A stretch of 64,000 bases of DNA from Utricularia gibba (GCA_002189035.1 NEEC01000010.1:1612001-1676000); one strand, 5' to 3'. Numbered from the stretch's first letter, positions 9,981 through 22,356 are shown. Translations and numbers: made by a program. Notes: generated by a model not told the origin, from the sequence alone.

Positions 9981-12047
9981 TCATAAATAAATAGCATCAT
10001 ACAAAAGCTCATTCAGCAAACGATTTAGCAAATGTTTCTCCAAGACTCCTATAGTAGCTTCTTTTTCATACAATGTTCCGGTTAGCAGGCTTCCCTCATA
10101 CTCCTTACTGATGATGTCCGTTTCAAGGGTCATCCGCAAACAGCTGGCCGTATCTTCTATCTCATACCCTCGACAGAATTTCAGGACATTGATATCTTTG
10201 CATAGCTCCTTCACTATTTCATCCAATGATTTGAACTTGGAAGAGACTAATGTTGAAATGGGGTTGTAGGGATGAAGCATTGCTTCATACTTCCTTGCTC
10301 TCCGTTTAATCATTTCGTATATGAAGTCAATGATGAGGTTCGTTTTCTTACTAGCTTCGTCTTTCCGGTTGATGGGAATGCCAAGGTTGAAAAGTGCTTC
10401 AGCAGTGCGGAGGAGAAACTCGTTGCTTATCACAACTTCCTTCAGCTCATTTTCCTTCTCCGTCAACTGCATGCGTTGTTCCATTGACTTTATATGGCCT
10501 TCACCTGAGAAATTCAAATCAGTAAGCAAACAGTTGAGATGATCAACAGGGTGGTTAGGTTCTTGATGGATTAGTGAATCATTAGCATTTTCAGTTCTTG
10601 GGACTTCACTCTGTTGCTTGGTTGTCTCAGCTTCAGTGGATGTTTCTGACATAACCGTTCCTTGCTTCTTTATCACAGTAGCTGCCTTCTTCTTGTCGTT
10701 GTTAGTTATCTGCGGAATCGATGATCTTGTTGATGGCATGATGATTTCTGATTTTCCAGGTTTCTCTGCATCCATGTTTCGAGGGGTCTTAATACTTTGA
10801 TTCCGGATTTGAGGCTTTGATTCCTTTCCATGATTTACAACAGCATCCTTCTGCTTTCTACTCTGTTTTTGAAACTGCTCTTCTCTACCCTTCAGCTTTA
10901 AGTGCTTTTCTTCCTCCGCATTAGGCAAGCATTTTTTTCTGCTCAGTATCCCTGAACCCATGGTCTTTTTTCCCTCTTTACCATCTGTTTCTTTCACAGT
11001 TGGGAGATTTAGCCTTGGAATATCTTCATCTCTCTGAGCTTCGCTTCTATTGGAGCTGAGATCCACCTTGTCATTCTCCACGGGAAGTTGTTTTAATCCC
11101 ATTAGCCTAGCCACAGCAGTAGAAAGCCTTCCGCTTTCGCCATGTTTTTCACCAGCTTCTGTAGATGAAGTCAACTTGGAGTTGCAAAAATCTTTTTCCA
11201 AGAACAAAAACTTGTACATGTTTTGGCTTGCAGGTTTTTTCGGCATCAAATCGAATGAGAAACGAGGTGGCTGTTGGAATTTATCTTCATCCTCTTCTTC
11301 CTTTACTCGACTTTGTCTCAAGCCATCTTGCTGGTTTACAAGCATTCTTAGTGCCTCATCCAAACTTACCTCTCCTCTCAGTAACTGCTCCACAATCTCA
11401 ACAGTTTTCCTATCAAAATTCACTCCATCCGAGCTGACTTGCATTGTCTGCTTCAGCTTTTCCACCCCCTTCCATATATCAGAAATATGATACTGTGAAA
11501 CTGGATAAGTAGCATCCATAGAGAAGCTACGGTTATCACCTTTCCTCGATCGGAAGATAATTGATCCCCGTTTGAAACGGCCAAAGAAGCTCTCACTGCT
11601 GCCAGAGGAGGACATCTTTGTGAGGCTAATCATGTTCTGAAATGCACAAACTATAGCCTTTCGCGTGCTCTTGATCTGCTTTGAGCTTCTAGTGTGCTTG
11701 TAGAGTACAATTTGGTTTGAGGATCCATCACTTCCCTGCATCAAACATGTCTGGTAGCATCCATAAGTGTCTCGAGATGCATCAAGGCAAGCATAAGCAT
11801 ATTTCTTACTGATTCCACTGCATTTGTTAGCTGAAGAGGTGTAGCATTTCCTTGAGAACCTCCTGGTATCAATCAAGGCCAGGGTCTTAGTTGTCCTAAA
11901 GGAACACAACATGATGTGAGGAAAAGGAATGTTACCTCTAGTAAAATGGATGGTTTTCGCAGCTGAACCTTCAGCTGCAGCCATTTTTCGCTTCCTCAAG
12001 CAAAGATCATGGAGGAGCTTCTTCCCGAAATCGGAGTCGGCCGGCAT
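9981..12047 (-). CDS. DUF4378 (TRM-like) protein, uninterrupted open frame
   Basis: 688-codon frame without introns, starting MPADSDFGKKLLHDLCLRKR and ending TGA at 9981-9983. Features in order: basic N-terminus; serine- and arginine-rich segment with FGRFKRGSIIF; an 'EIVEQLLRGEVSLDEALRMLV' helix; 'VARLMGLKQLP' near residues 312-322, the short motif shared by TON1-recruiting-motif (TRM/LONGIFOLIA) relatives; a long lysine-rich disordered middle; and a C-terminal DUF4378-like region starting about residue 530 with 'LLRTAEALFNLGIP' and ending LLNRLLNELLYDAIYL. Family members are linked to microtubule and cell-shape control in plants, but the role of this protein is inferred only from those motifs. 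The tRNA-Glu lies directly downstream. Confidence 0.82.
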   Translation of the reverse strand: MPADSDFGKKLLHDLCLRKRKMAAAEGSAAKTIHFTRGNIPFPHIMLCSFRTTKTLALIDTRRFSRKCYTSSANKCSGISKKYAYACLDASRDTYGCYQTCLMQGSDGSSNQIVLYKHTRSSKQIKSTRKAIVCAFQNMISLTKMSSSGSSESFFGRFKRGSIIFRSRKGDNRSFSMDATYPVSQYHISDIWKGVEKLKQTMQVSSDGVNFDRKTVEIVEQLLRGEVSLDEALRMLVNQQDGLRQSRVKEEEDEDKFQQPPRFSFDLMPKKPASQNMYKFLFLEKDFCNSKLTSSTEAGEKHGESGRLSTAVARLMGLKQLPVENDKVDLSSNRSEAQRDEDIPRLNLPTVKETDGKEGKKTMGSGILSRKKCLPNAEEEKHLKLKGREEQFQKQSRKQKDAVVNHGKESKPQIRNQSIKTPRNMDAEKPGKSEIIMPSTRSSIPQITNNDKKKAATVIKKQGTVMSETSTEAETTKQQSEVPRTENANDSLIHQEPNHPVDHLNCLLTDLNFSGEGHIKSMEQRMQLTEKENELKEVVISNEFLLRTAEALFNLGIPINRKDEASKKTNLIIDFIYEMIKRRARKYEAMLHPYNPISTLVSSKFKSLDEIVKELCKDINVLKFCRGYEIEDTASCLRMTLETDIISKEYEGSLLTGTLYEKEATIGVLEKHLLNRLLNELLYDAIYL

Positions 12048-13904
12048 GGTGGCCGGAACCCTCTTCGGAAAGGGAGGAGAAGGTGCCTGAGAGTACTCTT
12101 TGGTGCGAAAGCTTCTAAGACTTTGAAGAAGAGAGGAAGTAGTTCATCCATACAAGTCCTTGTTGAGAAGGTGCAGTGTCATTGTTTGGTATGGGAAAAA
12201 GGGCAGCACATTGGAGGAGAAACTTTTGCTGTTTTTTTGCTTGCTTTTATTCCACTCCCACAAAAGTTTAAGTCATTTTGGATCCCAAATACTTGAGAGA
12301 CACTATTTTAGAAGGTAAAACTGGTAAATCAATATATGTTTAATAAATGGATTGGTTAATGAATTTTTTTAAATTTATACGAAATAACTATGTAGTGATT
12401 TATTCATAAATCTTTATTTCTAAATATTTATATTAAAAAAATATTTTTTATAAATTCAAATAATTATTTATTTCATAATTTATCTAAACCCGAATAATTG
12501 AAATTATATTAATTTTTTAACGAGCAACCAAACATACTCTAATGTTAATATCATTAATATCTAACGAAATAAATCTAGCTACATACTACTTATCAAACAT
12601 TCAATATTTACGATTTTATATTATTCTATTAGAATAAAAAAATCATACAAAATTATAAATATTTTTTTATTTAAACATATTTTCTTTTTCGTTCATAAGT
12701 ATTATGAGATGCCATTACTAATTCATGATGTCACATTCTATTTTATTTTTCATAGTCACCATAAATATGGGATTCGAAATTTGGAATTTTCAATAGTTGT
12801 ATTACACACTTTTAGAGCAGTGGCTTTTCCTTAGTGTCGGTAGCTAAGCGATGGTCTATTGGTGAAGGCCAAGTTTCCACCTCCACACGTGACGTTTGAA
12901 CAAGAAAATCCAAAAAAATAGATGGTCTTAATGGAAAATATTAGATTAGGACAGGTTAGGTGGTTTTTGTATGCTATCGAATAGGCGTGAAATCTTGCCT
13001 TATCAGACACTGGTCTGCCCTGTCTTTAAATTTTGTACACTACTCTAAAGAGACAAAGAAAAAAATTTGTTGTTTCTCACCATGTGTGTTTTTTTTTTTT
13101 TTAAAAAAAATAATTAGATATATCCCCAGTAATCCATTCATGTGTGTTTACATGGGATAAAAATGATGATACCTGCATTTTGGGTGAACGATCCCCTTGG
13201 TGTTCACACACTCATATTAGAGCTTCCTTTTTTGTTTTCCTGTAAAATCTCATGTACACTGCTTGTTCATCTATCAATTCTCTGTCAATGTACGCACCGA
13301 CTGCCGGTGGGTCGTGACAAAATTCAATGCTTTTCAGAGGGAAAATGACTTCGTCTGCATGAAAGGGATAAGTGGAGGAGAAGACGAGACTTGACTGTGA
13401 GTATGAAACTGAAAGGCTAGCGGGGCGGGGACCCTAGAATGCCTACCGCCATCCTTAGCTTCAGAAATATTGCACGCAGACTGCATATCTTGTCTCTTGA
13501 GAGTCCATCATCACCATGTCGCCGTCGCCGCCGCTCAGACAACCGGCCGGCATGTGCAGGGGAATGGAGGGAATGCACCCGCTGCCAATGACTGAGTTGG
13601 ATGAGCTGGCTATGGCTGAGGGAACCATGGCGGGCCGTGAAGGTTCATAGTTTATGAGCTGCTCTTCTTGCCTTGGTGACTTTTACTAGACTCATCACCA
13701 TTTGGCTATGTGATAGATTCTTGTGTTTTCCCAGGAAATAATTGAGCATCTTTTATTTTCTCTGTTCGAGATAGAAACACAGAGCCTCACACGCATACAA
13801 ATAACATGAAAAGTAGTCCTATTGAAACCATCTTGGACACAATGGAATGACAATTATTACAAAAATGAGAGATGGGGATTGCCTGGAAGGATGCTCTGGT
13901 TTGC
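12048..13904. other. Intergenic DNA upstream of the DUF4378 gene
   Basis: 12048-12300 is probably the DUF4378 5' UTR and promoter. 12300-12800 is AT-rich without recognisable features. 13390-13660 is a GC-richer island with one short open frame (listed separately). 13660-13904 is the likely 3' UTR of the sugar transporter. Confidence 0.5.
13516..13650 (+). CDS. Possible small ORF, 44 aa, unknown
   Basis: ATG-to-TAG frame in a GC-rich island inside otherwise AT-rich DNA. It begins MSPSPPLRQPAGMCRG and contains 'PLPMTELDELAMAEG'. I recognise no family. The frame is short enough to occur by chance; the local base composition and lack of other explanation are the only support. It runs antisense to, and just beyond, the 3' end of the sugar transporter gene, so it could also be part of an extended 3' UTR or a non-coding transcript. 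Confidence 0.2.
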   Translation: MSPSPPLRQPAGMCRGMEGMHPLPMTELDELAMAEGTMAGREGS

Positions 13905-16900
13905 TCATCTGAAGGACTGCTGGATTTCTTCGAGTGTCTTCCCTTTGGTCTCCGGTACCCAAACAGACACAAATACCACTGCCAGAGCGCACATCACCAT
14001 GTACACAGTGAAAGTCCCTGTTAACAACCAACAGTGCAAAAAGCCAATGTTGAGTCCCTCGCTCACTAGAATCAAAAACTGGTGGTTGGGTATGAACAAA
14101 CCTCCTCCGCTCCAATTTAGGAGCAGTGGTGCAGTCATGGTGATGACCCATGATAAGAACCAGTTAGCTAGAGTTGCTACACTTCCAGCCAGGCCTTTTA
14201 TCTTCGGAGGAAGAATCTGAACAAAGGAATTGTGATTAAAATATATATATGCTGTAGCAGAAGAATGGAAAACAAGCAGTACCTCGGACATTATGAGCCA
14301 TGGGATTGGGCCCATGCCGAGCGAGAAGAAGATGATCAAGCACTACAGAGATAAGGTGGATGTTAAGGAGTAAGGAGCTTTATGTAACTGAAAATCATCT
14401 AGCAAAACCAGTAATGACTATCCAGAAGACCTACCACGACACCAACTACAGAGATGATTCCCAATATGTTGAACAATGAAGATCCTGAGGCAGCGAAACC
14501 CTTGAAAAATTTTTAGATAAAAATGTCAAGTGTTGATATATCCTTGGCATGCATTCAAGGGCTGCTTAGAGATGGAACAGTAAAAAAGATCCAATTTGAT
14601 AACCAGAACAAAAGGGGCAACCAGTATATTTCGCTATTGACTCAGATAACATGCCAATGTTTTCAGTAACATGCTCTACATTTGTATTCACCCTTCTCCA
14701 AATTTCAAATCAAAACTCAAATTTAGGCCCTAGATATGCTGGACAAAGCTAACACTTTCGATATCAATGGATGAACCTTTACTGATACCTTAATGTAGAA
14801 TGAAACTGCAACAACTAGGAGACTGACAGCCATCCCAGTAGATGAAACCTAAGGCAGATAATAACCAATGAAGAGTTGAATCTTACACAAAAATCATTTG
14901 TAGATCTACTATTGGATGCATAAGTAGTATAAACATACAGCTAGCAGAATTCTACGCCCGGCTCTGTCCACCAACCATGTAGATACAGCAGTTGCAATGA
15001 CCTAAACGGTTACATCATATTTTAAAAGATGCTGTTTATAAAACATGTGAACAAAAGAAAAAAAAGATATTGGATATGTTAGTATGCGTGAAGTGAGCAG
15101 GAAATTCGCAAATACAGTTGTCTTAACCTGAATGATACCAATACCAACTGTCGCTGCATTGCCAGACGTGATTCCTAAAGGCGAAGGTGAAGATATATAA
15201 AGCACGCTTCAATGATGGACATGAAGTAATAAAGCTTGAAGTGTAGATATTAACAGAAGGCAAGTACCCACCTGCAGATTCAAATATTGTGGTTGAGTAG
15301 AAAATAACGCCGTTTATCCCAGAAAGTTGTTGGAGACAAAGTAACCCAATTCCTATCTGTAGGAAAAAAGAAGGCAAGATACAGCATATGCATAGCCTGT
15401 GTCATAGGAATATCTGTAAACTGACTCACAGATACACACCAGCAGAGGAAGCCAATATCTTCTTAGTCGAAGGTCGGCAAAGCGAATAGTAGTTCTTCTG
15501 CTTGTTGAAGCCACTGATCTCTACAATTTAAAAAAAAAGAAAAGAAAAAACTCAACAATAATAATACTAGTACTAGTTGATAGGTAATCTGTTCTTCAAG
15601 GAATTAATGCATTAGGGAAAAGCTTACCTTGATTTCATGTACTTCTTGTGAAATATCTGTGTCAAATCCACGGAGGACTTGAAGGGAGGCCTCAAAATCA
15701 TCTGTCATCCCCATTTTAGCCTAGTGATCACAGCATCAAAGAGAAAAGAGTGAGAAATAAAAGAGTCAAATTCAGTGAGCAAGAAAAGAATCCTCACCAA
15801 CCACCGAGGAGATTCTGGAACGAAAAAAAGGCCTGGTATCAACACAAGACATGGAAGTATTCCTGTGAAAGAATGGAAAGCAGGTCACGGTCCGGAAGAT
15901 CTACATGAATATTCATGGAAAACAAAAAATGAGGACAAAAAAACACATTAAAATATATGATGAAAGATGTACACCGAATATCATATATGGTTCACCAAGC
16001 TCTATGAGAGCTACACCTCCCACAACGCTTACCAAGAACTGCAAGAACTCTCCAGCTAACAAATAGCCCAAGTAGATATGCGATCAATATTCCCATTGTC
16101 ACTGAAAGCTGAAGCAATAAAAATTAAACTCAGCCCACATAGAAGAAAGATGACTAATTGATGAATATGTTTAGGATCGTAGACTCAACAAACCTGGTTC
16201 ACAGAACCTAGGCCACCTCGAAGATTTTGAGGTGCTATTTCAGCAATATATACAGGCACCTATGGCATGATATACAAGCATGTAAATTCGTGAGACCCCG
16301 GTTATCACCTCTGAGGAGAAATGCCCTTACCGTGTAAGAAATTATACCAACACCAAATCCTTCCAAGAGTCTTCCCATGTAGAGAAAAGAGGAGTCCTAA
16401 TATTGTTGAGAATGCAATTGAAAACAATGGCATTGGGAGGATACGCACTAAATAATGCAGGGAACAGAAACTTACTCTGGCAAATGATACTGCGAGCCAA
16501 CCAATGATATTGGGTATGGCTGCAATCATTAAAGTCTGTAGAGAAAAAAAAAATGGACATGAATATGAATACCATGTCAATGCAATGGTGGTGACCATTT
16601 ACAAAGTCAAAACAGTATGAATTATTACCCCCTTTCGACCGATATACTCAGCAATTTGGCCGCTGGCTATTGCTCCAACCATAGCTCCAACGTTTGATAA
16701 AGACCCAAATAAGGAGAACTGCTCGATTGAAATCATCTACATCTGGTGAAAAAATTCTGATACCATCCGATAAGAATATTAAATATCACTGACCTGGGAA
16801 ACTGAGAGCTTTAGATCCCTAGTGATGGCAGACTGTGTAGGTGAAGAGTAACCGCACTAGATGACAGCAAAAAGGCATCAAACTCAGATTATACTTATCA

Positions 16901-17434
16901 GCATTAACGTCACGAAACTCATAACAGTGAAAACAGAAAAACCACGATGGAGGAAAAGGTAATCCACTGGATGGCTGCGCATGGATGAAAATAAAAGTTC
17001 AATAAAGCATATCCAACACAGAAGCTTTAATGATTCTTGACACGCATATTACAAAGAAAAGAACACGGTCACATATCACTGAACTTAGAAAGAGATCCAC
17101 CATGAACACCGAGAAGCAAGTGAAACGACATTTCAGACAATTCAGATTCAAATTACCAATCCGGAAAAGCATATGACCAATCATTCTAACAATAAATCTA
17201 TCAGAAGAGCAACAAAGCGAAGCAATTTCTGAGGCTTACCGTGAAACCAAACTGGATGGGACCAAGAGCTACAATCAAAACGCAAGCCAGAACAGAGATA
17301 GAACCATCTCTTATAGCTTGAGATGAACTCATCATACTTGACTGCCGGGAGCCCATCCTGTACCAACTCCCAGTATGCAAAAATGGCTTCCTGAGATCAC
17401 CCCTCCCATCGTCTGTCTCCTCCCTGAAACTCAT
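13905..17434 (-). CDS. ERDL6: ERD6-like 6-type sugar transporter (vacuolar MFS)
   Basis: Major-facilitator monosaccharide transporter. The Arabidopsis ERDL6 group exports glucose from the vacuole by proton coupling. The start at 17434 gives [22 protein letters not shown], followed by '[38 protein letters not shown]', the subgroup signature. I traced 18 exons with consistent phase down to TGA at 13905. Visible motifs: [27 protein letters not shown], '[25 protein letters not shown]', [12 protein letters not shown], '[18 protein letters not shown]', 'DRAGRR', '[20 protein letters not shown]' and '[13 protein letters not shown]'. Twelve membrane spans are expected from the family and the hydrophobic blocks fit. 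All key PESPR and PETKG motifs are present, so it looks functional. It faces away from the ZF-HD gene, with a 1.8 kb divergent promoter region between. Confidence 0.96.
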
Positions 17435-19270
17435 CTCTCCCAGATCCTTCTCCCACTTACCACGCTTCAATCCAAGGAAACACTATCAAAACACAATTCC
17501 CCTGTCCGCTGCGAAGATAGCATTCCAAAGATGACCCTTTACGTCTACAGATTCCAGTAAACAGTGTACACGATTATTGGGTTGCAAGAGAATTAAAAAA
17601 AAAAGGATAAAAAATTTGCCCCGATCGCACATCAATCTTTCAACACCCAAAACTTACAGAGAGAATGAGGTGGGGTGTCGGTTATTTACCCCTTGATAAT
17701 CGGAGTCACCATCCAAAAGCGAACAGCCGTTGTAGGGACGGCGCGTCAATCAAACGATCAAGCACTGCCATACACACAATTTTTATCCCGCGAAATTTTA
17801 ATCCGCGCGTTTGTGTCAAGGAATGGATTTGCCTGAGAAACGGACCGCCATTGGAGACTAGTTCGCGGCAGGCCCAGCCCATACCAGAAAAAGAACACAC
17901 TCCTCTGATCAGGGAAAAGGCTTCCAAATATCTAGGTCTTTTTTGAATTGCTAATTTCCGATAACATCCTTCCCGGCGTGAGTACCACCTGCCTGATCGA
18001 TCGTCGGCGTGCAGGTACCCCACACACAGTGGCGCGGCGATCTTCTGGGACACTCAAATATAGATGGGTTCGCCTCTCGGCGGCCTTCCCCAAATGGGCG
18101 CTCCCGTGACCCCGCTGCCCACCAACGGACCAAACAGAAGCACGCATCATGAATCAACACATCATGTGACCACCAAGTCCTCATCTAATCCTTCAATTAT
18201 ATGCCATTTTAGATATCCGATCCTCCCACCCTCCTCCGTGATGATGACCCAGAGTGGGGAGGAGGGAAGTATGACGCTGTAGGTGCACGGTGTTAGTTGA
18301 GTTCATGCATGATGCGGAGTTCTTCATCCGCCATGCCCAGTCTTTCCTCCTCCTTGAAATTGCAATTGCACACAAATGCACAGAGAGGATTGATGATTTG
18401 TGTGGCTGTTAAGGAGGCCACGCGCCATCACTCAGAGCCTACAGAGATGAGGTGTTGCCATCCCCCTGTCCTACCTGCCTTCCCCTCTGTAAAACTACTC
18501 AAATTATTCACCGTTTTTGTCAGAGTGGCAGGCAGAATCGGTTAATTTTCTCGTTCCATACAAGAGGAACTGTACTTGATTCTTTTTCTTTTTACCGTCA
18601 GATTTTACTGTACCATCCCCTGTTCTTGTATTTCCAATCCACCCCTAAACTCCCCTTAATCTATCTCTGCATACAGTAGCTTCCATCTCTGTGTGTTCTT
18701 CTGCTGATTCCTTTATCAATACTGTGGGGTTTTTCAGACAATGTCCGATGAAGAGGTTAAAGTACGATTTTGTTCCTAAGAAATTTGACATGGATGGTAG
18801 TGTTATGAGCTTAGAAGCCATAAATGGCCATGCAACTTAACCATGGAGGTGATTAGTGTGAGAAGGGTAAGAAGATGATAAGTGAGGGGTATGGCACTTG
18901 CCATTGCAATAATGGGATGGGGCCTCGTTTTCAGGCCTTGGAACAGAACGAACATGACGTTGTCGGTTTTTTTTTTCACCCCTTTTTTGCCCTTTTCTTT
19001 TGGGTTTTCTCCTCACTCCACTTTCATTGCTTCATTACTTCTCGCTTTTTCATTTCTTAGCTTCATCACAAGGAAACCAACCTGTCTCTTGTTTCCTTCC
19101 TCTGTGTGTTGCAACTTCACCAACACTCAAATCATTATCACTTTTATAAGCTTGCTTTGTTTCCCACGATTTTTTTTTTTGAGATTTCTCTGTGTGTGTG
19201 TTTTGGATGAGGAATTTCATGGCGGTTTTGTGGGGACTCTGAGAGTTTTGTGTTTTTGAAAAGCTGTGTG
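17435..19270. promoter_or_regulatory. Divergent region between sugar transporter and ZF-HD gene
   Basis: 1.84 kb between two outward-facing start codons. It is not AT-rich like other gaps and holds long pyrimidine-rich stretches (18450-19190), suggesting UTRs and promoters of both genes. Several short frames occur (17665-18545) with no recognisable protein. A short upstream frame beginning MSDEEVK lies at about 18741, ahead of the ZF-HD start. Confidence 0.45.
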
Positions 19271-20011
19271 ATGTCGGAAAGCGAGGTGAAAATGCAGAGT
19301 GGGTACAATTACGCCGCCGTGGACAACCCACATGAGAAACCCAGGATGTTCAGCTCTGGCGACGGGGGGAAGCCGAAGACGGCGATTACCTACAAGGAGT
19401 GTCTCAAGAACCACGCCGCCAACATCGGTGGCAACGTCACCGATGGCTGCGGCGAGTTCATGCCTAGTGGCGAAGAGGGTACCCTCGAGGCGCTAAAGTG
19501 CGCTGCCTGCAACTGTCACCGGAACTTTCACCGGAAGCAGCACCACGGCGAAATGGTACACCCGCTCCACATCCCCTCTCATTGGACCCAAATGGTGCAG
19601 CCGGTGAAAGTCGTCTACGGCGGCGGCACGGACTCCTCAAGCGAGGAACTGAACTTCAATCACATCGCCCCCGCGCCGCCCCATTTCGTGACGAAGAAGA
19701 GGTTCCGAACCAAGTTCACCCCAGGGCAGAAGGAGAAAATGCAGGAGTTCGCCGAGAAGCTAGGGTGGCGGATTCCCAGAGACGACGACTCCGAGATCCA
19801 GCGCTTCTGCGCGGAGGTGGGGGTGAAACGACAGGTCTTCAAGGTGTGGATGCACAACAACAAGAACACCACCAGCAGCACCAGCGCTTCCAAGAAGACA
19901 CCCCCGAGGAGTTCTAGAGATTCACCATTTCTACTCCTCGAGTTCCACCATTTTTACTTCCTCCGTCATCCCATTCCTCATCTGCTTTGCTTGTTTGTAA
20001 TTCTAGTATAG
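19271..20011 (+). CDS. Zinc-finger homeodomain (ZF-HD) transcription factor
   Basis: Plant-specific transcription factor that dimerises through its zinc finger and binds ATTA-type sites. The ATG at 19271 gives MSESEVKMQSGYNY, 246 aa without introns, as is usual for ZHD genes. The ZF-HD dimerisation domain (about residues 40-90) reads YKECLKNHAANIGGN...CGEFMP...LKCAACNCHRNFHRK with all cysteines and histidines in place. The homeodomain (about residues 143-202) starts KKRFRTKFTPGQKEKMQEFA and contains the helix-3 sequence 'VGVKRQVFKVWMHNNKNT', with the ZHD-typical Met instead of Phe in the WF pair. The extreme C-terminus is hydrophobic and atypical; the coding end could be distorted, but both domains are complete. 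Confidence 0.95.
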   Translation: MSESEVKMQSGYNYAAVDNPHEKPRMFSSGDGGKPKTAITYKECLKNHAANIGGNVTDGCGEFMPSGEEGTLEALKCAACNCHRNFHRKQHHGEMVHPLHIPSHWTQMVQPVKVVYGGGTDSSSEELNFNHIAPAPPHFVTKKRFRTKFTPGQKEKMQEFAEKLGWRIPRDDDSEIQRFCAEVGVKRQVFKVWMHNNKNTTSSTSASKKTPPRSSRDSPFLLLEFHHFYFLRHPIPHLLCLFVILV

Positions 20012-21227
20012 GAGCTTGCTACCACTTTGGCAACTCCCTTGTCCCCCAAACTGCACCTCTACGTTTCTAACGTTTTTAATAAATACATCCCGTTTTTTTC
20101 TCTTTTGCAATTTTTTCATATTATATTTCTAGATCACAATATAAGTTATACACACTTATAATCCATGCTCGCATTATATAATATTGATAATATAATTATG
20201 ATAATCCCTCTATTTAATTACATTCTTTCTTATGTTCGTAATCAATGTAAAATTGTTCTATTATTGGCACTAACTTGAGTTTAATTCTAATAAAGCAACA
20301 AGCATAATGAATGATATATCATATTAGTTATGAATAAAGTAAATAATGTTATTAAATATAGGAATTATCATAATATTGTACGAGATATTTTCATAAAGAA
20401 AAACATTAAATCATGAGAATTATATAAATGCAATATACAATATCATGTAAGATGAGTGTAAATTATGAAAATCCACAACAATTATTGAGTATGAACTGTT
20501 TGATTTTAAGTCAATTGTTTTATAATGCTTTTATCATGAAAAAAAATCAAATTTTGATTATAACATAAATAAACTTAATCATAATTGAACGTAGTTTCAT
20601 ATTTTTATATTTTAAAACAATTCAAATTTAATCTAATATTTATCATCAACGGTTTGCGATGCAAAATAATTTCATGATTGAATCGTAGTTTTTTTAAACT
20701 ACTGATACCTACACTTCTATTATCATAATTTTTATATCATTTCATTTTTTAAAAATATTATTGATGTGGTAAAAAAATTTCGTGTTCAATATCTTTCCAT
20801 AAATAGTAAAGTTGTTCTTTGTTCTTAGATTGTTAATGCTACCACGAGATAATGATTCCAAAAACAAGATATGATTGATTTTTAGATATTAATTCAATAA
20901 TTACATATTAAAAATGGGAATTAAAATTAAAAATAATTGACATGTAAGAATTGGAAGGAATATGTGTCTTTTTAATAATTATGGTACACGATATTCAATA
21001 ATCGAACGCTAAAATTAGGTTTTTTTATGCCACCCGAAGCAGTGGCTGTGGTAAAAAAGGGGGAAAAAACGAGAATTGAATATGGTTCAGGGAAGTGCAG
21101 GGAAGCCATCGGGTTGACGGTTACTTGGTTGGGAATCAAGTACAGCCACGCTTCGTCGTCATCTGAGCATCTCAGAATTCAGATCGTAGGTATTCTGGTG
21201 CTCTGAAGAAGAATTTTGACCAATTTT
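20012..21227. other. AT-rich intergenic DNA
   Basis: 20100-21000 is almost pure AT-rich sequence with no gene or recognisable repeat. 21000-21227 is less AT-rich and probably contains the promoter and 5' UTR of the HCF164 gene. Confidence 0.6.
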
Positions 21228-22356
21228 ATGGCGTGGTTATCGATGGAGTCTGCTCTGCGAATTGGGGCATCCTCACTTTGTTCCGTGCCCAAAATTTCGC
21301 ATACCCATTCGCACAAGGATGTCAAGTTTTATCCTAAAATCGGTTCTGAAGGTGGCAGAAACCGCGTTATCCGCCTCCGCTGCTCTAATGAGAGCAAGAC
21401 TCCGCAAAGTGCTGAGGTAGTTAGTTTGGAATTCAAGTGTGGATGGGCGCTGGATTTTGGGGATTTGTAATTTTGAAATTTGATGCCTAGCTCGAGTGTG
21501 ATTTTTCAGATCGAGCCTTCGTCGGAAACCAATGATAACAACGTCGTTGCCGCCGTAACGGAGACGTCTTCAGCCGGCGGGCCGGGGATACCCCAATATC
21601 CTGACAAGACGTTTAATACCAGAATTGCTGTAGCGTCTGCGGTTGCTGCCGTTGCACTTTTCTTGTCTTCAAGACTTGATTTTGGTGTTTCCTTGAAGGA
21701 CCTATCAGCTGCAGCACTGCCATATGAAGAGGTATGCTGAATATTTTGAGTTGAATTAAGTTCACCAGTTTCATGGTAGTAGGTACTGCTACGATGAAAA
21801 AGGTCTGTTTATGGTTCATTTCTTAGTAACTTGATTCGTTATTAGGCTCTTCTGAATGGCAAGCCGACAGTTGTGGAGTTTTATGCTGACTGGTGCGAAG
21901 TATGCCGAGAATTGGCACCGGATGTGTACAAAGTAGAGCAAAAATACAGGTAAGAATACACTGTCATTTGCACAAGGAGATCAACTATTCGTGAAGTAGA
22001 CAATGAATGATTGGAGTTTTCATGTGTTGATGTTTATTTCTTTTCATGATACATGTTGGATATGGTTCAGGGACAGAGTCAACTTTGTTATGCTAAATGT
22101 TGATAACACCAAGTGGGAACAAGAGCTTGATGAGTTTGGTGTTGAGGGTATTCCTCATTTTGCTTTCCTTGATAAAGATGGGAATGAGGAGGGGAACGTT
22201 GTAGGCCGCCTTCCAAAACAGTACCTGCTCGAAAATGTTGATGCCCTAGCTCGAGGAGAAGCAGCAGTGCCTCATGCTAGAGTTGTAGGACAATATTCAA
22301 GTGCCGAGAACAGAAAAGTTCATCAAGTTGTTGATCCTAGAAGTCACGGAATGTAA
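21228..22356 (+). CDS. HCF164: HCF164, thylakoid thioredoxin-like protein
   Basis: Chloroplast thylakoid membrane protein disulfide reductase required for cytochrome b6f assembly; it passes reducing power into the lumen. Exons 21228-21416, 21510-21731, 21846-21949 and 22071-22356 join to exactly 266 codons plus stop. The ATG at 21228 opens a serine- and basic-rich transit peptide. A single membrane span, '[20 protein letters not shown]', anchors the domain. The thioredoxin domain follows with '[25 protein letters not shown]'; the active site WCEVC is the HCF164 hallmark. The downstream cis-proline is in '[14 protein letters not shown]'. Length and exon pattern fit the family. It is convergent with the tubby-like gene, with 501 bp between stop codons. 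Confidence 0.96.

Noticed and set aside
11050-11490. 146-codon plus-strand frame inside the DUF4378 gene
   Set aside because: It is the reverse shadow of a real 688-codon coding sequence with family motifs on the minus strand.
17665-18545. Several frames of 60-115 codons between the sugar transporter and ZF-HD genes
   Set aside because: No recognisable domain, mutual overlap on both strands, and a position that fits divergent promoters and UTRs.
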